Of a stretch of DNA of 9,690 nucleotides, positions 1-6,300 are shown piece after piece. The position numbers were made by a program, and so were the translations under genes. Below the pieces are notes generated by a model. The model made no database searches. It had not been told where the DNA came from and saw nothing but the letters and a program-made list of their open reading frames with translations. The stretch is from an uncultured Eubacteriales bacterium. Its GTDB lineage: Bacteria > Bacillota > Clostridia > Lachnospirales > CAG-274. Each line of letters starts with the position of its first letter. Position 1 is the first letter of the stretch. The stretch lies in contig CABVEG010000045.1 in the NCBI GenBank assembly GCA_902497185.1, positions 1 to 9,690 on the forward strand. The letters are read 5' to 3'.

Positions 1-66
1 AATATTAGAAAATAATTAAAAAAATATAAAAAAGTTCTTGACAAATACAAAAAAAATATATATACT
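1..66 (+). promoter_or_regulatory. Sigma-A promoter with A-tract upstream element
   Basis: A consensus -35 box TTGACA lies at 38-43 and a near-consensus -10 box TATACT at 61-66, separated by exactly 17 bases. Bases 1-37 are almost pure A/T with several A-tracts, as in UP elements of strong low-GC promoters. The expected transcription start is about 72-74, only a few bases before the first inverted repeat (76-91). This is the only convincing promoter in the control region, so it probably drives the 2628-residue surface protein through a leader of about 280 bases, and probably the genes behind it. Confidence 0.85.
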
Positions 67-75
67 AATCCATAA

Positions 76-91
76 GTTAGCAGTCGCTAAC
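76..91. promoter_or_regulatory. Operator-like inverted repeat 1 (GTTAG-N6-CTAAC)
   Basis: GTTAGC and GCTAAC face each other across AGTC (82-85). The site begins a few bases after the predicted transcription start, where a bound repressor would block open-complex formation or promoter escape. The same GTTAG-N6-CTAAC pattern recurs at 244-261 and 312-329. The half-sites resemble those of DtxR/IdeR boxes (TTAGGTTAG/CTAACCTAA), but the spacer here is 6 bases rather than 1. A DtxR-family iron regulator is therefore inferred, not shown. Confidence 0.7.
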
Positions 92-185
92 ATTGTGCTT
101 TTGAATTTTCCTGTTATTAAGACGGGCAGAAATTTTGTCAGCTTTATACCAAAAGGGTAACAAGATCAATATGATTTATGTTTAA

Positions 186-217
186 TTAAGGAATGGTTCT
201 AAGGAACTGTTCCTTAA
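186..217 (+). promoter_or_regulatory. Long leader stem-loop
   Basis: TTAAGGAA (186-193) pairs with TTCCTTAA (210-217), then two G-U wobbles (194/209, 195/208), then GTTC with GAAC (196-199/204-207), closing on the tetraloop TAAG (200-203). This gives an uninterrupted 14-pair stem in the 5' leader RNA. No T-run follows, so it is not a standard intrinsic terminator. At the DNA level AAGGAACTGTTCCTT (201-215) is also a perfect 7+1+7 palindrome, so the segment could instead be a protein-binding site. I recognise no known riboswitch family here. The rest of the leader (92-185, 218-243) shows no supported gene, only a 21-codon GTG-start frame (95-160) without a ribosome binding site. Confidence 0.55.
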
Positions 218-241
218 ATTTGTAAAGAGGACAATTTGAAT

Positions 242-263
242 TTGGTTAGCTGAAACTAACCAA
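242..263. promoter_or_regulatory. Operator-like inverted repeat 2
   Basis: TTGGTTAG (242-249) and CTAACCAA (256-263) are perfect 8-base arms around the spacer CTGAAA, matching the GTTAG-N6-CTAAC pattern of the other two sites. It lies in the transcribed leader, centred 169 bases downstream of site 1. A TATAAA at 285-290 follows, but no -35 box sits at the right distance, so a second promoter here is not convincing. The site could act as a cooperative or roadblock repressor site. Confidence 0.65.
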
Positions 264-311
264 GTAAAAAACAGGCTAATTCAATATAAAGCATTTTATT
301 TTTTAGATTAA

Positions 312-329
312 GGTTAGCTTTAGCTAACC
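312..329. promoter_or_regulatory. Operator-like inverted repeat 3 next to the RBS
   Basis: GGTTAGCTTTAGCTAACC is a perfect palindrome with 8-base arms around TT. It ends 8 bases before the Shine-Dalgarno AGGGAGG (338-344) of the large surface-protein gene. It is the most symmetric of the three copies and is centred 68 bases from site 2. In RNA it would form a stable hairpin just upstream of the ribosome binding site, so an effect on translation is an alternative to DNA binding. Confidence 0.65.
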
Positions 330-354
330 AAAATGAAAGGGAGGAAAGACAACA

Positions 355-3300
355 ATGAAGTACAAAAAGGTTTTATCTGCTGTACTTGCAGGTGTCATGG
401 CTGCATCAACATTATCATTTAATGCTGTTGCCGACACTGCGGAGCTATTTGTTAACGGCGGAGATACTTCATCTGTTGATGAAACTGTATCAGGCAGTGC
501 AGTTGAAGCAGCGGATGAAATTACTTCTGACAATGAAACTGAAAATGGAATTATTTCAGATGCAATTGAGAGCATTAAAAACTTTTTTGCTGCTGATGCA
601 AAAGCAACGGCAGAGGCAGTAAAGGTATCTGCATCTGTAAATATTGGCTACGGCAAGGGCACGGCTGAAATTACATCAGGTCTTTATAAAGATGATATTA
701 GCTTTGCAAACGGCTATTTAAAGGAGGGCGAAACGGCTGAAATAACCGTAAAGCCTGATGAGGGCTGGGAGCTTGACAAAATAAGCTATTTTAATGCTTC
801 TTTCGGACTTAATGATATTGAGTTAACAGCAGCAGAGGGAAAGGAAAATACATATAAATTTACGGTTCCAAATGATTATTATTCTGCTGCGGGACTTTAT
901 ATGGCTGTTCAGTTTAAGCCTATACTTGCTGAGGGCGAATATGAGATATATTTAAATGATGACGGAACATCTTTGGCAAGCTATGATGTTGACAGGCTTG
1001 GAGCAAAGGCAGGTGAAACCGTTACAATAACAACTCACTATTCTAAAGCTACTACCTATACTATTCCTACGGTTAAGGACGAGGCTGAAAACGAAATTGA
1101 GGTAACAAGACAGTCCATTAAATTGGATGAAGCAGCTACAGAGGCTGTTTATACATTTGTTATGCCTGCCTCTAAGGTTACTGTTTATAAAAAGACTTCA
1201 AGTAATTGTAATTATACATTAAAAACAATACCTGAAGAGTTTGCGCCTTACGTATCATTTAAAAATAATAACAATACGATAAGTATGGGACAAAATGTTA
1301 ATTTAAACGTAACAAATGAAATTAACGGCAAATATTATAAGGCTGATGTAAATGTCAGAGCAACATTAGGTACTGAAAATGAGGCTGTAGGCGAGCTTAG
1401 TTCAGTAAATGACGGAGTAAGCACCTATATTTGGAAGCTTAGTGCAGTTGAGGCAGAGGCAGTTGTTACATTTACGGAAACAACACCTTATACCATTACA
1501 AATAATGTGGATATTGCAGGTGCTGCAATGAAATTAAGCAACAGCACAAAGGCTGCTGAGGGTGACAAGGTTACAATGACCCTTACTGTGGAAACTCAAA
1601 ACGGTTATTACTATGACACGGCAATACTTCCTGAGGTTAAAGGCAGCAAGGGCGGCAATGTTGATATTTCCGTTGAAAGCAGTGGTACAAAAACCATAAC
1701 ATTCAGTTTTATAATGCCTGCTGATAATGTTAGTATAAATCTTGACAGTCAGGCTGTTAAGCAGAAGGATTTAAGAACTGTTACAGTAGCAGAGGACAGC
1801 AAAAGCTATATTACTGCTGATGTTACGGAGGCAAGAGAAGGAAATGCCGTAAACTTAACAGTTGACAACACAAGCGGTGTTGTTCAGTTTATCAAGGTAC
1901 AGTATGAGGGCAGAATAGCTGAATATTTTGCGCCTACAACAAAGAAATTTACAATGAAGGATGCAAATGCAGAAATTTCCGTACTTACTGTTACAGATTC
2001 ATGGTTTGATGAGGGAAATTATGATGCCGACCTTTATAATTCAGGCTTAAATAATTGGAATATTTCAGACGCTGCCGATTTTGCGGCTTTTGGTAAAAAG
2101 GTTAAGGAGAACCCAACATTCTTTGCAGGCGGAACAATCAATATTACAAAGGATATTGATATGTCAGGTCATATATGGATACCTGTTAACATAAAAATGA
2201 GCAACAAAAATGATGCTGTTACAATAAACGGTAACGGAAAATCAGTTACAGGTCTTAATATTACAGGTTACAATGATCGATATTACGGCTTATTTGGCAC
2301 TGCCTATGGAAATATTTCCATAAATGATCTCAGTATTAGCGGAGATTTAACAGCCCATATGAAAAACACTACTTGTGTAGGACCATTGGTTGCTTATGGA
2401 AGTAATGGAACATTAAGCATTAATAACTGTAATACAAAATTCAATGTAAATGTAGACGGCTATACTAACAATACATTGAGTATAGGTGATTTAGTAGGCG
2501 AATATCATTCAGATACAGCAATTATAAATTCAAGTGCAGAAAACAATACTGTTATAGAAAATTGTGGTTCAAGTAATATTAATTACAGCGGACTTAGCGG
2601 TATAGGAATTTCAACATATGCCATGGTTAAGAATAATATAAATAATTCTGTATTTACAGTTGGAGATAATGTTGAGGATATTAATACAAGCAATAAGTTT
2701 GTTCTTTGCGGTATTGCATCTGATTTAAATACTGCCATAGTAGCAAACAATTACTTTGGCGGAAGTATATCTTCTTCAGTTGATGCGGATATTTATGGTA
2801 TTGCAAAGACAATTACGGGAGATTTAACGGATGTAAATTATTCTTATTTTGAACCTGTAGTACCTGTTGAAAATGAAAATGAGGATTATTTCTCTACTGT
2901 AGATGCCAACAACAAGGTAGGCAGAATAAAACTTGCTACACTTCTTAATGAGTGGGTAAATGACAATTCTTCCCAAATATCTTATTCTGCATGGACATCT
3001 GACACAGAAAGCGGTAAGCCTGTTCATAAGGCAGCTGAGCAGTCAGCAGAGAGCTTTAACATTATAACAGATGTAACGGGAACAGAGTTTGGCGAGCTTA
3101 ATGTTGATGAAAAGGCTGCGGCAGGTAAAAAGGTAGTTGTTTATGTTACACCAAAGAATCTTTGTGTTTTAGACAGCTTTAAGGTGGTTTTGGCAGAGGA
3201 TGAAACTCAAAGCGTTTCTACAAGGAAAAACGATGACGGCTCATATTCATTCTATATGCCCGGTGAAGATGTTAAGATAGTTGCCGTATTTGCAGAGGAT

Positions 3301-6300
3301 GCAAATACAATTACCCTAAACAAAACAGGTGAGGGCGATGTTACGGTTAAACCAAGCGTTAGCTCAACAACAGATAAGGCAACAGCAGGAGAAACCATAG
3401 CAGTTACTTTAACTCCTGATAATTCCAAGTATTTTACTTACGGTACCTTTGATGTAAAGGATGCTGAGGGTAATAATGTTGAGGTTACAGAGGAAGAAAC
3501 AGGCAAATATACATTTGTAATGCCTAGGGGAAATGTAACTATAAATGTAAACTTTAAGGATGTAAGCGGTCAGTTTAATGCTGACGGTACATTAAAGGAT
3601 GGTAAATATAAACTTCCTGTGGCATTTATGAAGTCAAATGACCACAATACGCCTTCAATGGCATCAAGCTGTGTTGTTAGCGGTACTATTGAGGTAAAGG
3701 ATGGCGTTTCTTATGTAACTATTGATTTGCAGCCTGTTACAACTATGGGACTTACGGCAGCTGCTAAAAACTGGAAAATAAGCCAGACAAATTCCGTAAG
3801 CGGTGAAAAGACAGCAGCTGATTATCACCTAAACGATAAGGGCGAGGTTGATCAAATTACATTTGTACTTCCTAAGGATGAAAACGGAGGAGCTTATAGC
3901 TGGGGCGGTGTTTATGCCAACATTGATGTAGATGTTTTAGGCGGTATGAATGTTGACGGCTGGATTGATATGGATTTTGTAAGTGCAGAACCTATGGAAT
4001 CATCAGCAAAATTTGGTTCAGCTCAAATCGAGCTTGCTCCGGGTGAATACAATTTACCTGTAAAGATGATGAAGTCAACTGATATTACTTCAGCATCAAT
4101 GGCAGGCAGCTGTATTAAGGACGGTAAGCTCATTGTAAATGACGACGGAACAGCAACAGTAATAATAGGACTTCAGCCTGTTTCAATGGGTACTATAAGT
4201 GATTGGGCTAAAGCATGGAATATTTATCAGGGAAATTCCACTGCAAGCGAAAAGAAGCCTGCAATAGAGGAATTAAATCTTGACGGTAATGTTTGCGGAA
4301 TTACATTTACTTTACCTGATAATTCCTTTGACGGTGTATATGCAAATATGTTTATATCAGCAATGAATTCAACACAGAATGCATATCTTGCCTTTGATTA
4401 TTCAAGCTGTGGAAAGAGCACCACTAATACATATACAGGAACAGCTCATATTGATCAGTTTGGCGAATATGATGTAAATGTTAGTGTTACTGTAACTGAC
4501 GGTATTATTACAGGTATTACTGTTGAGGGCACAAACTTTGGCGGAACTCATGCAGATTATAATAAGACTAAGCTTCAGGCAGCTATTGACGGCTTAAAGG
4601 ACTTGTTTAACGGAAAATCTGCTGATGATGCAGAGGGTATTAACGGTGTTGAGGCAGTGACAGGAGCAACATATTCAAGCAATGCCATTAAGTCAGCTAT
4701 TTTAAATGCTCTTTCTCTTGCCATTGAGGATGAGGTAATCAATATTCCTACAGAGAAACTTGCACAGGGTGAGTATACTGTTGATATAGCCTTCTATACA
4801 GACAATGTAAAGCATAGCCTTATTGAAAATGAAAAGGCTAAGGCAACAATTAAGGTTGATGCTGACGGCAGCTTAACATTAACTACCGATATTATTAACG
4901 GTACAGTTAAAGAACCTCTTTATGTACTTAATTTCAATGGCTATTATGAAAACAATGATACATCAAAGGCTCTTAAAACTGATGCAGAGGTTACAATGGG
5001 TACAGTGGATTACAGCGATGATGTATTTGAAAAGGATACTCCTGTTGTAACTAAGGTAACATTCCCATTAGAGGGCGAATATGCCAAGATTTATAATACA
5101 AATGCAAGTGTTTACGTACCTGCAATGAAAAATCTTACAGGAACAGTTTCAGGTGTAGAGTTTGACCGAGGTGTATTTAAGTCAAATTGCTTTGCAAAGA
5201 TCTACTGGGATAGTATTGAAAAGATTTCAGAGCCTATAGATGTTAAAGACGGCAGCTACACTGCTGATATATCAATGTTAAAAATTGATTCTGATGATGC
5301 ATCTTCTGCATCTAGGAGCTTTGCAACAACCGATGTTCCTATTAGGGTAGAGGATGGAAAGGCATATGTAAGACTTTCTTACACCTCTCCAATGATTGAA
5401 AAGATCGAACAGCTTAAAGATGGTTCTTATGTTGAATTAACAAAGACGGCTGTAGATGGTGGAAATTACGTTGAGGCAGAATTAAACAGTGTTGATGATA
5501 TTGCAACAATTCAGTTTACAATTAATACAGGTACTGCATATGGTACTATGGTAAATCAGGCAAGAGTTAAAATTAATACTGATACATTAAAGGAGGCTGC
5601 CGTTTCTCCAAGCTATGAGTACGGTTCAGCCAAAACAGTGTTAAAGCCCGGTACTTACAGTGTTCCTGCAAAACTTATGAATTCAAGTAATATTACCACT
5701 CCTTCTATGGCAGGCAGCTGTGTAAAGAGTGCTGAAATTACAGTAAATGAGGACGGCAGCGCCCTTGTAAAGGTTGATTTACAGGCTGTAACAGTAGGCA
5801 GCATAAGTGATTGGGCAGAAAAGTGGAATATATATCAGGGCAGTCTTGCATCAGGTGATGTTAAGCCTTCTATTGAGGGCATTAACAGTGACGGCAAGGT
5901 TGAAAGCATTATGTTTACACTTCCTGACAACAGCTTTGACGGTGTCTATGTAAATATGTTTGTTCCTGCTATGAATTATTCTCCTGATGCTTATATTGCA
6001 CTTGATTTTGCAAATGCTAAGGCTAAGGAAGAGGATAGTACTGAAAGCTCAACAGAGCTTACAACAGAGAATACTACAGAAACTACTACCGAAACTACTA
6101 CAGAGGCTTCTACAGAAACAACTACGGAGGATACTACCGAGATACCTGCAAAGGCTGTTAAGTACAGTGTGCCTGTTAATATGGTACAGGCTGCAAATCC
6201 ATCCTTAGAATCTATGGGTAATGGTGCTATTGACGGTAATGCAATTATTACTGTAGAAAAGGGTAAATCTACTGTGGAAATGAACTTTAAGGCTTACACA

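Noticed and set aside
95..160. 21-codon GTG-start leader peptide
   Set aside because: No Shine-Dalgarno, no run of regulatory codons, and no terminator/antiterminator pair nearby.
186..217. Intrinsic terminator of an upstream gene
   Set aside because: The stem is strong but no T-run follows, and a consensus promoter lies upstream of it on the same strand.
285..290. Second promoter with TATAAA as -10
   Set aside because: No recognisable -35 box at 16-18 bases and no extended -10 TG.
324..622. Overlapping short frames on both strands at the N-terminus of the large gene
   Set aside because: The minus frame mirrors the acidic linker and the + frame starts inside the signal peptide; neither has a separate RBS.
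2824..3027. 67-codon minus-strand frame
   Set aside because: It is antisense to the strongly supported large gene, with a composition typical of a shadow frame.
6016..6147. CRISPR-like or regulatory tandem repeat
   Set aside because: The repeats are in-frame codons for Thr/Glu, with no unique spacers, so a protein linker explains them.
5987..6208. 73-codon + strand frame rich in Leu/Gln/Arg
   Set aside because: It is a frame-shifted reading of the Thr/Glu tandem repeats of the large protein and has no ribosome binding site.
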